Shown: positions 40,451 to 49,757 of the stretch, piece by piece | Layout: the number at the start of each line of letters is the position of its first letter | Numbering within the stretch: position 1 is the first letter of the stretch | Assembly (NCBI GenBank): GCA_002492525.1 | Contig: DKZA01000041.1 | Span: 22,413-86,412, forward strand | Length of the DNA stretch: 64,000 nucleotides | Direction: 5' to 3' | Source of the DNA: Lachnospiraceae bacterium UBA7086 | GTDB lineage: Bacteria; Bacillota; Clostridia; Lachnospirales; Lachnospiraceae | The notes under the pieces: model-generated | Database searches by the model: none | What the model was told of the DNA's origin: nothing | Seen by the model: the letters and a program-made list of their open reading frames with translations, nothing else | Position numbers and translations under genes: made by a program

Positions 40451-43086
40451 ACGTTTCTAACAGAAAATGTATCCGCCGCCTCAGCATAGCCAGTTTTAAG
40501 GCGGCTAAGGTCAGAAATATCATTACGATAATGGCTATCGCGTTGACGACTATTTTATTTACGACTATCTTTACGGTTGCTATGTCCATGATATATGGTT
40601 ATGAGCAATCCAATTTTCGCCAGGCGGGAGGCTATGCGCATGGTGCCTTTAAGTATCTGACCAAAGAGCAGGTCGAAGAGATCAAGGAAGACCCATTAAT
40701 AAGGGAGTATGGCCTCCGGAAGTTTTGCGGGATGCCGAATGAGATGCCTTTTCATAAATCTCACGTGGAGGTCAGTTACTGTGATGCCAATGAGGCGAAA
40801 TATATGTTCTTAGACCCTGTCGAGGGACGTCTGCCCAAAGAAGGTACCAATGAGGCGGCTACGGATCTACGGGTCCTGTCTCTTCTGGGGGTGGAGCCGG
40901 TAATCGGCAATGAATTTACCATGACGTTTCTGGTGGACGGCAAGGAGACCACGGAGACGTTTACTCTCTGCGGATACTGGGCGTATGACGATGTCATTGT
41001 AGCAAATCATGTACTGATTCCGTTAAGCCGGGTAGAAGAAATCTTTGATAAATTGGATACCCAGGGAAATGACGGTATGACCACTTACTGGAATCTGGAT
41101 GTGATGTTTGCAAATTCCAGGCATATACGGGAAAATATAAGAACCATTCTGAAAAGACACGGTTATCAGGACGATACAGCCAGTGAAGAAGGGTTTGTGA
41201 GAACAGGGGTGAACTGGGGGTATTTATCAGCAAGTCACGAGTATTCGGTGCTGGATATGGGGACTGTGCTTGCTCTGGCAGCAGTGTTTCTGTTAATTAT
41301 TTTTACGGGATACTTGATCATTTATAATATTTTCCAGATTTCGGTATCCAATGATGTGCGATTTTATGGACTGTTAAAGACCATTGGTACCACGGGCCGT
41401 CAGATTAAGAGGCTGTTATTGATGCAGGCATTATTATTGTCTGCGATAGGGATTCCTATTGGACTGGTAATCGGCTACGGTGTGGGTATGGTTATGACTC
41501 GTATTGTGGTGGCACAATTGGATGGCATTATGACAGTCTATTCGGTGAATCCTGTGATTTTTGTGGGTTCCGCAGTCTTCTCCCTGGTGACAGTCTGGTT
41601 ATCCTTAAAGAAGCCGCGCAGGAAGGCGGCCAGGATATCGCCTGTGGAGGCGGTGCGTTATACGGAAGGCAGCGGAAGCAGAAAGAGCAGGAAAAAAGGA
41701 GAAAAGGGCGCATCTAACTTTAGAATGGCCGTGGCAAATCTGGGAAGAAATAAGAGTAAAACGATTATTACCGTAATTTCCATGTCTTTTGCAATTGTAC
41801 TTTTGAATATGACGTTCATTCTGGCAAAGGGTTTTGATATGGACAAATATCTGACCAGGGTGAAAGTAGATTTTCTGGTGGCGGATGCAGCGTATTTCCA
41901 GGCAGGTTCTCTTGATGCATGGACCGGATTGCCGGGGGAGGTGATTTCCCAAATAGAAGTTATGGATGGTGTGACCGGCGGCAGAACCTATGGCAAGAAG
42001 TTTGCGGCAGAGGAATATGTCTCGGAAGCGTGGGTACGGCAGAAAGAATCCAAATGGAGAAGCGGTGATTTGCTGGATTCCTATATAGAGAGTCTGGAGA
42101 AGGCAGGTGACCTGGTGGCAGACCGGGTACAGCTTTACGGCATGGAAGATTTTGTACTGGATAAAATGGTACTGTTGGAAGGGGACCTTGACAAACTGAA
42201 AGGGGAAGGCAATTATGTGGCGGCTGTTTATGATACGGATGATTATGGAAACGTCTATGAAGACAGTAACTGGGCCCGGTTGGGAGATAAAGTGACTATT
42301 CGCTATGTGGACAGCTATGAGATTTATAATCCTGATACGGGAGAAATTTATGGTGAAGATCAGGATCTGACAGGACTTAATTGGGCTTCGCGGGCTAAAG
42401 AATATCAGGAGGTAACTTATGAAGTGGCGGCTGTCATTGAGGTGCCGCATACATTGAGTTATCGTTATTATGGAGCGGATGTATTCGTGATGGGTAAAGA
42501 TACGTTTCTGAAGGATTCCGATGCAGGGGCCGGTGAAATACTTTACTACGCTTTTGATTGTACGGATGAGGAAATGGAAGCGATGGAGCAGTGGCTTACC
42601 GATTATATGGGCGGTAATGATTCCCTGTATGATTATGAAAGCAAAAAGACTTATGCGGAGGAGTTTTATGGATTCCGTGATATGTTTGTGATGGGCGGAA
42701 CAGGTGCGGCGTTCATCGTGGGAATGGTGGGAATATTAAATTTTCTAAATACAATCCTCACAGGTATTATGGCGAGGAAGCGGGAGTTTGCAGTATTACA
42801 GTCTGTTGGTATGACGGGGCGGCAGTTGAATCGGATGCTGATTACGGAGGGCATGGTATTTGCCGGCAGTTCCATTGTGATTACACTGGCGGTGTCCATT
42901 GGCATGGGACCGCTGATCGGCAATGCCTTGGAAGGTATGTTTCCTTTCTTTACGTATCATCTGACGGTAATGCCGATTTTTGTGGTAGCACCTGTATTTT
43001 TGCTGTTAGGTGCGGTAATACCGCTTATATCTTATCGACAGGCGGCAAAAAGGTCTGTGGTGGAGAGACTCAGAGAGGCGGAGTAG
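40447..43086 (+). CDS. FtsX-like ABC permease, large
   Basis: This 879-residue permease has an N-terminal membrane helix, an external domain, an FtsX core of three helices around residues 270-390, then a repeat of the same plan with a second external domain and a C-terminal FtsX core around residues 750-860. It is larger than MacB/LolC but typical of two-module Clostridia permeases. It should not transport a small solute but pull on, or sense, envelope molecules. The likely partner kinase is at 37.2 kb. Confidence 0.9.
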   Translation: MNVSNRKCIRRLSIASFKAAKVRNIITIMAIALTTILFTTIFTVAMSMIYGYEQSNFRQAGGYAHGAFKYLTKEQVEEIKEDPLIREYGLRKFCGMPNEMPFHKSHVEVSYCDANEAKYMFLDPVEGRLPKEGTNEAATDLRVLSLLGVEPVIGNEFTMTFLVDGKETTETFTLCGYWAYDDVIVANHVLIPLSRVEEIFDKLDTQGNDGMTTYWNLDVMFANSRHIRENIRTILKRHGYQDDTASEEGFVRTGVNWGYLSASHEYSVLDMGTVLALAAVFLLIIFTGYLIIYNIFQISVSNDVRFYGLLKTIGTTGRQIKRLLLMQALLLSAIGIPIGLVIGYGVGMVMTRIVVAQLDGIMTVYSVNPVIFVGSAVFSLVTVWLSLKKPRRKAARISPVEAVRYTEGSGSRKSRKKGEKGASNFRMAVANLGRNKSKTIITVISMSFAIVLLNMTFILAKGFDMDKYLTRVKVDFLVADAAYFQAGSLDAWTGLPGEVISQIEVMDGVTGGRTYGKKFAAEEYVSEAWVRQKESKWRSGDLLDSYIESLEKAGDLVADRVQLYGMEDFVLDKMVLLEGDLDKLKGEGNYVAAVYDTDDYGNVYEDSNWARLGDKVTIRYVDSYEIYNPDTGEIYGEDQDLTGLNWASRAKEYQEVTYEVAAVIEVPHTLSYRYYGADVFVMGKDTFLKDSDAGAGEILYYAFDCTDEEMEAMEQWLTDYMGGNDSLYDYESKKTYAEEFYGFRDMFVMGGTGAAFIVGMVGILNFLNTILTGIMARKREFAVLQSVGMTGRQLNRMLITEGMVFAGSSIVITLAVSIGMGPLIGNALEGMFPFFTYHLTVMPIFVVAPVFLLLGAVIPLISYRQAAKRSVVERLREAE

Positions 43087-43171
43087 AAGTTCATTTCCAT
43101 ATGTGGCCTGTTACAGAGGTGAAGACTTTGATAAATACCTATAAAATTAGACATATTTTCTCTAAAACGTA

Positions 43172-43201
43172 TTGCACGGGAGGCTATAAATAAGGTATAG
43201 T
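43172..43201 (+). promoter_or_regulatory. Promoter of the CheC-like gene
   Basis: TTGCAC (43172-43177), 18-base spacer, TATAGT (43196-43201). Confidence 0.5.
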
Positions 43202-43259
43202 ATTATAGAGAAGGTAGGCATAGGATATAGGGCAATATTTTGAGAAGGATATAGACGAT

Positions 43260-43862
43260 ATGGAACAGTTGACACCTCAAGATCAGGATAAAATGGCGGA
43301 AGTATCGCAGATTTGTATGTCACACTCAGCCACTGCTCTGAATATGTTGGTCAGGAAGAAGATTACGGTCAGTCCGCCCTCTGTGAAGGTGGTAAACAGT
43401 GCGGATATCAGGAACATTCTGACTGCTTTTGGTATGGGCAGCGTGACAGTTCAGATTGATTATAAAGATGATTTTCACTGTAATAATTTGTTGATGCTTA
43501 AGGAAAATGATATTAAGATCATTATGGATCTGATGATGGGGGGAACAGGAGTTGTAGCACCTGGTGAACTCAATGAGATGCATTTATCCTGTGTGTCTGA
43601 GGTTATGAATCAGATGATGGGATCTTCTGCAATCGCCCTTACGGGAATGATTCATAAGACTGTGGATATTAATCCGCCGAAAGCAACATTGGTCAACACC
43701 AAAGAGGATATTGATTCTATTGATTATCTTCCTTTTGCAGGAGACCAGATGGTCATCGTGCTTTCACGCTTTGACGGAGAAGGCGTGCTTAGAGGAATCA
43801 TGATTCGTATTTATCCGATGAAAGAGACCAGATTTATCTGTGATAATTTTAGTATGAAATAA
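43260..43862 (+). CDS. CheC/FliY-like chemotaxis phosphatase
   Basis: This 200-residue protein carries two copies of the CheC-type helix: EVSQICMSHSATAL near residue 16 and CVSEVMNQMMGSSAIAL near residue 115. The second keeps the ExxN catalytic pair for CheY-P dephosphorylation, while in the first the asparagine is glutamine. It lacks the FliN-like C-terminal domain of FliY. It stands alone with no cheY, cheD or flagellar gene nearby, so its target is open. A motile or chemosensory host is implied, as by the receptor at 18.3 kb. Confidence 0.75.
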   Translation: MEQLTPQDQDKMAEVSQICMSHSATALNMLVRKKITVSPPSVKVVNSADIRNILTAFGMGSVTVQIDYKDDFHCNNLLMLKENDIKIIMDLMMGGTGVVAPGELNEMHLSCVSEVMNQMMGSSAIALTGMIHKTVDINPPKATLVNTKEDIDSIDYLPFAGDQMVIVLSRFDGEGVLRGIMIRIYPMKETRFICDNFSMK

Positions 43863-44070
43863 GGAAGGAGTTATTGATCGCTTATATTCGACAGAATATT
43901 GTTAGCAGATTTTCACAAAAGGAATCACTTTTTATATCATAAAAGTGCTGAAAATTGCTTCATTTCCCGAAAAAACTTACGACCGGGCACATTAAGTGTT
44001 AGAATGATATATAGGAAGGGTAACTATCGGTAATACTGGTAATAACGGGGTCACAAATTGGAGGGAAAAT

Positions 44071-44586
44071 ATGTTTGAGAAAGGTGAATTGATCATATGC
44101 GGCGGGCATGGTGTCTGCCGCGTTATTGACATTACGGATAACCCGATTGATCGTATGGACAAGAAGAGAAAGTACTATCTTCTCGAACCGGTCTTTGAAA
44201 AGGCAAGCACTATTTACACGCCGGTAGATAATGAGAAAATTATCATGCGCAGAATCATGAATAGGGAAGAGGCCCAGAAACTGATTGAACACATCAAGGA
44301 GATCGATGTCGTGTGGGTTCAGGAGGAAAAGCGCAGGGAACAGACTTATAAAGATGCGATCCGCACCTATGATTCCAGAAGCCTGGTGCAGATTATTAAG
44401 ACCTTGTACCAACGTAAACGGGTCCGTATCAATGAGGGCAAGAAAGTACTTTCCTCCGATGAGCAGTATCTGCGGAAGGCGGAAGAGCTTCTTTACAGCG
44501 AAATGTCCCTGGCGCTCTCCATACCCAAAGATCAAGTGGAAGCGTATATTAAAGAAGCAGTCAAGAAACAAGAAGCGATAGAATAA
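44071..44586 (+). CDS. CarD family transcription factor
   Basis: This 171-residue protein has the N-terminal CarD/TRCF RNA-polymerase-interacting domain (FEKGELIICGGHGVCRVIDI) and a helical C-terminal DNA-binding part (SLVQIIKTLYQRKRV; YLRKAEELLYSEMSLAL). CarD homologues bind the RNA polymerase beta subunit and stabilise open complexes. RBS is GGAGGG. It is followed by a strong terminator. Confidence 0.92.
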   Translation: MFEKGELIICGGHGVCRVIDITDNPIDRMDKKRKYYLLEPVFEKASTIYTPVDNEKIIMRRIMNREEAQKLIEHIKEIDVVWVQEEKRREQTYKDAIRTYDSRSLVQIIKTLYQRKRVRINEGKKVLSSDEQYLRKAEELLYSEMSLALSIPKDQVEAYIKEAVKKQEAIE

Positions 44587-44589
44587 AGC

Positions 44590-44626
44590 AAAAAGACAGA
44601 AAACATTTGTTTTCTGTCTTTTTTAT
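44590..44626 (+). terminator. Terminator after carD
   Basis: AAAAAGACAGAAAAC and GTTTTCTGTCTTTTT form a perfect 15-bp stem followed by further Ts. Confidence 0.88.
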
Positions 44627-44705
44627 CACCTTTTTGTATTGTCAGACGTGTTATAAGTAGAGACGTCCAGGGAACAGCCCGCAGGTTGAGAAAGGTAGAT
44701 TACTT

Positions 44706-45164
44706 ATGACAATAGAACAAATGGTACTTGAATACAGCAGTATGCTTTACAGGATTTGTGTGGTTATGCTCGGAAATGAGGCAGATGCGCAGGATGCGGT
44801 ACAGGATACGTTTTGCAGATATCTGGAACGTGCAGGCAACTTTACGGATAAGGAGCACGAGAAAGCCTGGCTGATTAAGGTGGCGCAGAACCGGTGCCGG
44901 GATATGCGGCGGTTTCGCCTGCGGCATCCTCAAGTTGATATTGCGGAGATTACGGCCGGTTATGAGGATCCGGAATACAGCGAAGTATTGACGGAGCTGA
45001 TCAGCCTGCCGCTTACGATCAAGTCAGTGGTCTATCTTCACTATATAGAAGGCTATAAAGTGGCGGAGATATCTAAACTGCTTGGGATTTCCGTCAATGC
45101 AGTAAAAAAGAGACTGCAAAAAGGAAGAGAAATGCTGCGGCTTAAAATGGGAGAAGATTTCTGA
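44706..45164 (+). CDS. ECF-type RNA polymerase sigma factor
   Basis: This 152-residue sigma factor has region 2 (DAQDAVQDTFCRYLER; KAWLIKVAQNRCRD) and region 4 (LPLTIKSVVYLHYIEGYKVAEISKLLGISVNAVKKRLQKGREML). It lies 20 bases before a membrane protein that is the probable anti-sigma partner. Promoter specificity is unknown. Confidence 0.9.
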   Translation: MTIEQMVLEYSSMLYRICVVMLGNEADAQDAVQDTFCRYLERAGNFTDKEHEKAWLIKVAQNRCRDMRRFRLRHPQVDIAEITAGYEDPEYSEVLTELISLPLTIKSVVYLHYIEGYKVAEISKLLGISVNAVKKRLQKGREMLRLKMGEDF

Positions 45165-45184
45165 CGGGAAAGGAAGGTTTTATT

Positions 45185-46411
45185 ATGAAAATTTCGACAT
45201 TACAAAAGGCGGTAGGACAGATAGAATTAAATGATGTAGAAAAGCAACAGATGATCCGGGAATTGAAAAAAGACGAACGGAACCATGGAAGACACAGATA
45301 CGGTTCGCGTGCCGCGATTGTTGTGGCGGCCTGTATCATTGCCGTGGGAATTGTAAGCGTACCCGTACGGGCACTGGTCAGTTCTCTGGTGAGGGAGCGG
45401 ATGGAAAAGATTCCGAAGGAAGAAATTAAGACGACAGTAGAACAGCTTGACAGTCAGAAAGTGGATGGAGACGGGTATACCAGGCCATATACAGAAGGAG
45501 AGAAAGCCCGGGAAAAGGAATTGTATGAACAGTATGTAAATGGTACTTTTCCGGCAGGGGAGATTCCACAGGTGGACAGCGAGGAAGAGGCTAAGACATA
45601 TGAGTTTTGCTTCCTGACCCCTGCCAGTGTGTTTTATCTGCCGGCAGACAGAGAATTGACGGATGAAGAGATTCTTCAGAAGATAGACTTTGAGCACAAG
45701 CGCAATTATGCATTGCGGGAACGGTATGAGGAGGAACATGCTAAGGAGCTTGCAACAAAAGAGCAGGAAGAGCAGGAGCAGATTACACAGGCGGTGGAGG
45801 CTGGCGGAGTCACGGAAGAACAGGCGGTAGAGATTGCCAGAGATTATTTCAAGAGAATCTATGGACTGGGTGAAAGCGGTCTGGAGCTAAATCATTATTA
45901 TGACGCGGATGCAGCTCAGACGATTATTGGACAGCCGGCTTACAGTGTGAACTGGAGTGATATCATTAATAACCAGTATTATTATTTCTGGATCGGTGTG
46001 GCCGACGGCAGGCTCCTTGGCATGAGTCATGCCAGCGGTGAGTTCAGGGAACAGTTTGAGGAAGCAAAACCGGCCATAGAAGAAGCACCGGATAAGATTT
46101 CACAGATTAAAGAGCAGGCGGAGCGCTTTTTGACGGATAAAATAGGAATACAGGAAACCTACGACAGAGTCAGAACCTGCTATCAGACAACCAGTGAAGG
46201 GGATATCAGTTCGCAGGTGGGTGTTCTGTTTGTAAAGGCCGACGGTACAGCATATCTGGTAGATTGCAGCTGGGACGGCGTTGTGAATAATTATTCGGTG
46301 GTTACAGAAGGTGATTATGAAGAACAGCGGAGAAAGACGAAAGAAGTGATGTCGGGACGGCTTACAGAAGAATATGGAAGAGAAGTTACGATGGAAAATG
46401 TCTGGAATTAG
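45185..46411 (+). CDS. Membrane-anchored probable anti-sigma factor
   Basis: This 408-residue protein has a short cytoplasmic N-terminus (about 43 residues), one membrane helix (AAIVVAACIIAVGIVSVPV) and a large acidic external region with coiled coil (EEEHAKELATKEQEEQEQ). No zinc anti-sigma HxxxCxxC motif is present. The assignment rests on position behind the ECF sigma gene and on topology. The external part includes a PepSY-like or sensor-like alpha/beta stretch from about residue 205. Confidence 0.65.
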   Translation: MKISTLQKAVGQIELNDVEKQQMIRELKKDERNHGRHRYGSRAAIVVAACIIAVGIVSVPVRALVSSLVRERMEKIPKEEIKTTVEQLDSQKVDGDGYTRPYTEGEKAREKELYEQYVNGTFPAGEIPQVDSEEEAKTYEFCFLTPASVFYLPADRELTDEEILQKIDFEHKRNYALRERYEEEHAKELATKEQEEQEQITQAVEAGGVTEEQAVEIARDYFKRIYGLGESGLELNHYYDADAAQTIIGQPAYSVNWSDIINNQYYYFWIGVADGRLLGMSHASGEFREQFEEAKPAIEEAPDKISQIKEQAERFLTDKIGIQETYDRVRTCYQTTSEGDISSQVGVLFVKADGTAYLVDCSWDGVVNNYSVVTEGDYEEQRRKTKEVMSGRLTEEYGREVTMENVWN

Positions 46412-46440
46412 CCAGAGAATACAGAGGAAATAGAGAATAG

Positions 46441-46490
46441 AAAAAGATTTTCCTGTTTGATATCGTATCAAATGGGAAAATCTTTTTTTA
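46441..46490. terminator. Convergent terminator
   Basis: AAAGATTTTCC and GGAAAATCTTT outer arms with TTTGATA/TATCAAA inner arms, followed by a T run. It serves the sigma/anti-sigma operon and lies at the end of comFB. Confidence 0.8.
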
Positions 46491-46505
46491 TTTTTATATA
46501 AATTT

Positions 46506-46775
46506 TCAATCGTGCTGTGGATGGCTTCCGATTTTATTGATTGCGGAGATTACCACTGCCAGGATCTCTACCTCAGCCTGCGGCTGATAATTGTTTAATT
46601 TCTGAAAAAGCGCACCCGTGTCTGTACGCACATATTGGGGCGAAAGTCTGTTAAGCGCATAAGATGCCATGTCAAGTTTACATTTTTCACAGGAACAAAC
46701 ATTTGGCATTGTGGGCAGCAGCTTGTTAAGCTGGTATTCCACTGCATCTTCCATGATATTCTTTAAGCCTTCCAT
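46506..46775 (-). CDS. ComFB family protein
   Basis: This protein of about 89 residues has the late-competence ComFB pattern MEDAVEYQLNKLLP and the cysteine cluster CSCEKCKLDMASYALNRLSPQY. Start ATG 46775 follows GAGGGGG and removes an unlikely N-terminal extension. ComFB proteins of cyanobacteria have been reported as c-di-GMP receptors, so a signalling role is possible. The four cysteines here suggest metal binding. The upstream 270 bases are very AT-rich. Confidence 0.85.
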   Translation of the reverse strand: MEGLKNIMEDAVEYQLNKLLPTMPNVCSCEKCKLDMASYALNRLSPQYVRTDTGALFQKLNNYQPQAEVEILAVVISAINKIGSHPQHD

Positions 46776-47048
46776 TAAGAAACCCCCTCGTTTGCTATAT
46801 GACGACATAAATATACACATTCTATATTAGTACAAATTTCCTAAGGAAGCAATCTATATTTAATAATTTATCAAAAAAATTTATATTAATGTGATATCTT
46901 TGTTGTGTTAATGCGAGAATGTGGTTTGATTAACTTTTTATTATAAAATCTTTTAACGGTTGATTTTTTAAAACATACATTGTATTCTAAGTAGTGTTCA
47001 TCGAAAGAAAATATAAATATTTATGGTAGAAAGAAGTAAGGAAATCCT

Positions 47049-47894
47049 ATGATTTTAGATGTGATAACAGATAGTTTTGCAGACAGTATCAAACTTCTGC
47101 CGTTTTTGTTCCTGACATATCTGGTGATGGAATATCTGGAACATCGGGCGGGGGAAAAAATGCAGGATATCATCAGAAGATCCGGCAAAGCAGGGCCGGC
47201 TATCGGAGGTCTTCTTGGCGTTTTCCCGCAATGCGGTTTTTCGGCGGCGGCATCCAATTTGTATGCCGGCGGGATTATCAGTCTGGGAACGCTTATGGCG
47301 GTATTTTTATCCACTTCTGATGAAATGCTTCCTATTATGATATCTGAGAATGTAGGGCTTCCCATGATGGGTAAAATACTTGCCGTGAAAGTGGTATTTG
47401 CAGTGCTTGCAGGATTTGCGGTTGATTTTGTGTATCGTGGGAACGAGAAAAATATGCAGATAGAGCATTTGTGTGAACGGCATCACTGCCACTGTGAGCG
47501 CGGAATCTGGAAGTCGGCCCTGCATCATACGGTAGAAATATTCTTCTATATTTTATTGGTTTCTCTGGTCTTAAATCTGGTCATTGCGCTGATCGGTGAG
47601 GAGGCTTTGGGGACTTTGATTTTAAACCGGCCTGTGACGGGTGTTTTGATTGCCGGGTTAGTGGGGATGATTCCGAACTGTGCGGCTTCTGTTATTATTA
47701 CGAAGCTTTACCTAGGCGGACTTCTTGGCGCCGGCGCCTTGATTGCCGGTCTGTTGTCCGGTACGGGGGTGGGATATCTGGTCCTATTGAGAGTAAATGA
47801 CAAGCACAGGGAGAATCTGAGGATTCTGGCTCTTTTGTATGCGGTCGGTGTCTTTGCAGGACTGATGATAGAATTTATGCATGTTGTATTTTAA
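47049..47894 (+). CDS. Putative manganese/heavy-metal exporter
   Basis: This 281-residue membrane protein has about eight helices and an inverted repeat fold with matched motifs LLGVFPQCGFSAAASNL and LVGMIPNCAASVIITKL. A central cytoplasmic loop is rich in His/Cys (HLCERHHCHCE). It belongs to the family formerly called arsenic efflux-like and now often putative manganese transporter. No yybP-ykoY riboswitch consensus was recognised upstream. Confidence 0.78.
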   Translation: MILDVITDSFADSIKLLPFLFLTYLVMEYLEHRAGEKMQDIIRRSGKAGPAIGGLLGVFPQCGFSAAASNLYAGGIISLGTLMAVFLSTSDEMLPIMISENVGLPMMGKILAVKVVFAVLAGFAVDFVYRGNEKNMQIEHLCERHHCHCERGIWKSALHHTVEIFFYILLVSLVLNLVIALIGEEALGTLILNRPVTGVLIAGLVGMIPNCAASVIITKLYLGGLLGAGALIAGLLSGTGVGYLVLLRVNDKHRENLRILALLYAVGVFAGLMIEFMHVVF

Positions 47895-47958
47895 TGGCGG
47901 TTATTTTGCGGTATATGGATTGGGAAAAATAGATAGAATATAAGAAAACAGTTAATGA

Positions 47959-47994
47959 AAAGGAATCCTTCATAATAAAAGGGGTTCCTTTTTA
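47959..47994 (+). terminator. Terminator after the metal exporter
   Basis: AAAGGAATCC and GGGTTCCTTT (one wobble) followed by TTT. Confidence 0.75.
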
Positions 47995-48163
47995 TATGGC
48001 AGGAACCAGTTATTTTCAGAAATTACATTTGTATAATTTGCCTTTGCTGTCGATGCCGTATTTTGCCGGCAGTATACAAAAGTACAAAAAAATCTCCCTA
48101 TTCTGGAAAATAACATAAAAAGTGCATAAAAAACCCCCACAAAACAAAAATCCCCCACCCTTT

Positions 48164-48189
48164 TGCAATCTGGGGTTTGTGTTTATACT
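48164..48189 (+). promoter_or_regulatory. Candidate mgl operon promoter
   Basis: TTTGCA/TTGCAA near 48163-48169 with TATACT at 48184-48189; the spacer is 15-16 bases, slightly short. It lies about 40 bases upstream of mglA. Confidence 0.4.
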
Positions 48190-48226
48190 GAAAACAAGGA
48201 TTGAAATTATTGGGAGGGAAAGCCAA

Positions 48227-49756
48227 ATGAACGAGATCATCGTTTCAATGGAAGGTATCTGTAAATCATTTCCAGGCGTAAAAGCGTTAGATCATGTTAA
48301 TTTTGAATTACGCGCCGGCGAAGTTATGGCGCTGCTTGGAGAGAATGGTGCAGGTAAATCCACGTTGATGAAAGTTTTGAGCGGCGTATATACCAGAGAC
48401 AGCGGTTCCTTAAAGATTTTTGACAAGGAATATGGGGATCTGACACCGAAGCAGGCGCAGGAGGCAGGCGTTGCGATCATTCATCAGGAATTGAATATGT
48501 GCAGACATCTCTCTGTGGCGGAGAATATGTTTCTGGGCCGTGAGATTAAAAGAGGGTTATCATTAAACAATGCAAAGATGGAGGCGGAGGCCAAGAGGAT
48601 TCTGGATGATTTAAAGATTGATATCGACCCGAAACAGACCGTCGGGGATCTGCCGGTGTCGAAACAGCAGATGGTGGAAATCGCCAAGGCGCTTTCCATT
48701 GATGCCAGGATTCTGATCATGGACGAACCCACATCTTCCCTGACGGCAAGAGAGATAGAAGATTTGTTTCGGATTATTAAGAAACTGAAATCCGAAGGGA
48801 AAGGAATTGTTTACATATCCCACCGTTTGGAAGAATTACAGCATATTGTTGACCGGGTGACGATCATGAGAGACGGTCAGTATATCACTGATATGAACTT
48901 TTCAGATGTTACCATGGAACAGATTATCAGCTATATGGTGGGCCGTGAGATTAAGGAAAAATTCCCCCGGGTAGAATGTCAGAAGGGCAAGAAAGTGTTT
49001 GAAGTCAAACACCTAAATGCGGGGAGAATGGTGAGAGATATCAATTTCTCTGTCTATGAGGGCGAGATCGTAGGGTTTGCCGGATTGATGGGAGCCGGCA
49101 GAACGGAGACTACCAGGGCGATCTTCGGTGTGGACCCCAAGGAGAGCGGCGAAATTTATGTGGATGATAAGGAAGTAAAGATAAACTGCCCTATGGATGC
49201 CATCCGCAATGGTGTTGTACTTGCACCGGAAGACAGGAAGAAGGACGGTCTTTGTACGAAGCTGAGTATCAAACACAACCTGACACTGCCCAATCTGGAT
49301 ATTGTCTGTAATAAGGCAGGTGTGGTGGACAGCAAGAAGGAAAAGGAGTTGTGCGATAAGGCGGTTTCCAATCTCAGGATTAAGACGCCCAGCATAGAAG
49401 TGGATTCCGGGAATCTGTCCGGTGGAAATCAGCAGAAGGTGGTAGTGGGCAAATGGCTTGCCAGAGATTCCAGGGTAGTCATCTTTGATGAACCCACAAG
49501 AGGTATTGATGTGGGTGCCAAGGTGGAGATATATAACCTGATGAATGAGTTAAAGAAACAGGGAATTGCTGTTATGTTTGTCTCCTCGGAGATGCCGGAA
49601 GTCATGGGAATTGCCGATCGTATCATCGTGATGTGCGATGGCAGGATTACAGGCGAAGTTATGGCCAGGGAGACTACACAGAATGAAATACTGACTCTGG
49701 CAACAACGTTTGAAGATAAGAAAATTAACAGCCAAAGCGGCGGGGAGGAAAAGTAA
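48227..49756 (+). CDS. mglA: Sugar ABC transporter ATPase, double NBD
   Basis: This protein of about 509 residues has two nucleotide-binding domains. The first has Walker A GENGAGKST, signature LPVSKQQMVEIAKAL and Walker B ILIMDEPTSSL. The second has the degenerate loop GLMGAGRTE usual for this family, signature LSGGNQQK and Walker B VVIFDEPTRG. ATG 48227 follows GGGAGGG; the upstream in-frame extension is discarded. It powers sugar uptake (ribose/galactose class) with the permease that starts one base after its stop. Confidence 0.93.
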   Translation: MNEIIVSMEGICKSFPGVKALDHVNFELRAGEVMALLGENGAGKSTLMKVLSGVYTRDSGSLKIFDKEYGDLTPKQAQEAGVAIIHQELNMCRHLSVAENMFLGREIKRGLSLNNAKMEAEAKRILDDLKIDIDPKQTVGDLPVSKQQMVEIAKALSIDARILIMDEPTSSLTAREIEDLFRIIKKLKSEGKGIVYISHRLEELQHIVDRVTIMRDGQYITDMNFSDVTMEQIISYMVGREIKEKFPRVECQKGKKVFEVKHLNAGRMVRDINFSVYEGEIVGFAGLMGAGRTETTRAIFGVDPKESGEIYVDDKEVKINCPMDAIRNGVVLAPEDRKKDGLCTKLSIKHNLTLPNLDIVCNKAGVVDSKKEKELCDKAVSNLRIKTPSIEVDSGNLSGGNQQKVVVGKWLARDSRVVIFDEPTRGIDVGAKVEIYNLMNELKKQGIAVMFVSSEMPEVMGIADRIIVMCDGRITGEVMARETTQNEILTLATTFEDKKINSQSGGEEK

Positions 49757-49757
49757 G

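Larger units (their letters stand above)
47895..48226. other. Spacer with terminator and mgl promoter
   Basis: The spacer contains the hairpin at 47959-47994, a GC-palindrome GCCGT/GCCGGC area near 48050, C-rich CCCCCAC tracts near 48135-48160, and a TATACT -10 at 48184-48189. A minus-strand reading at 48017-48070 looks faintly like a protein C-terminus but has no supported gene. Confidence 0.4.

Noticed and set aside
46776..47048. yybP-ykoY manganese riboswitch before the putative Mn exporter
   Set aside because: The region is plain AT-rich DNA without the conserved GGGGAGUA-type elements.
48017..48070. Minus-strand reading resembling a SPASM-like C-terminus (PAKYGIDSKGKLYKC)
   Set aside because: No supporting upstream domain, start or RBS in that frame; too short to call a pseudogene.
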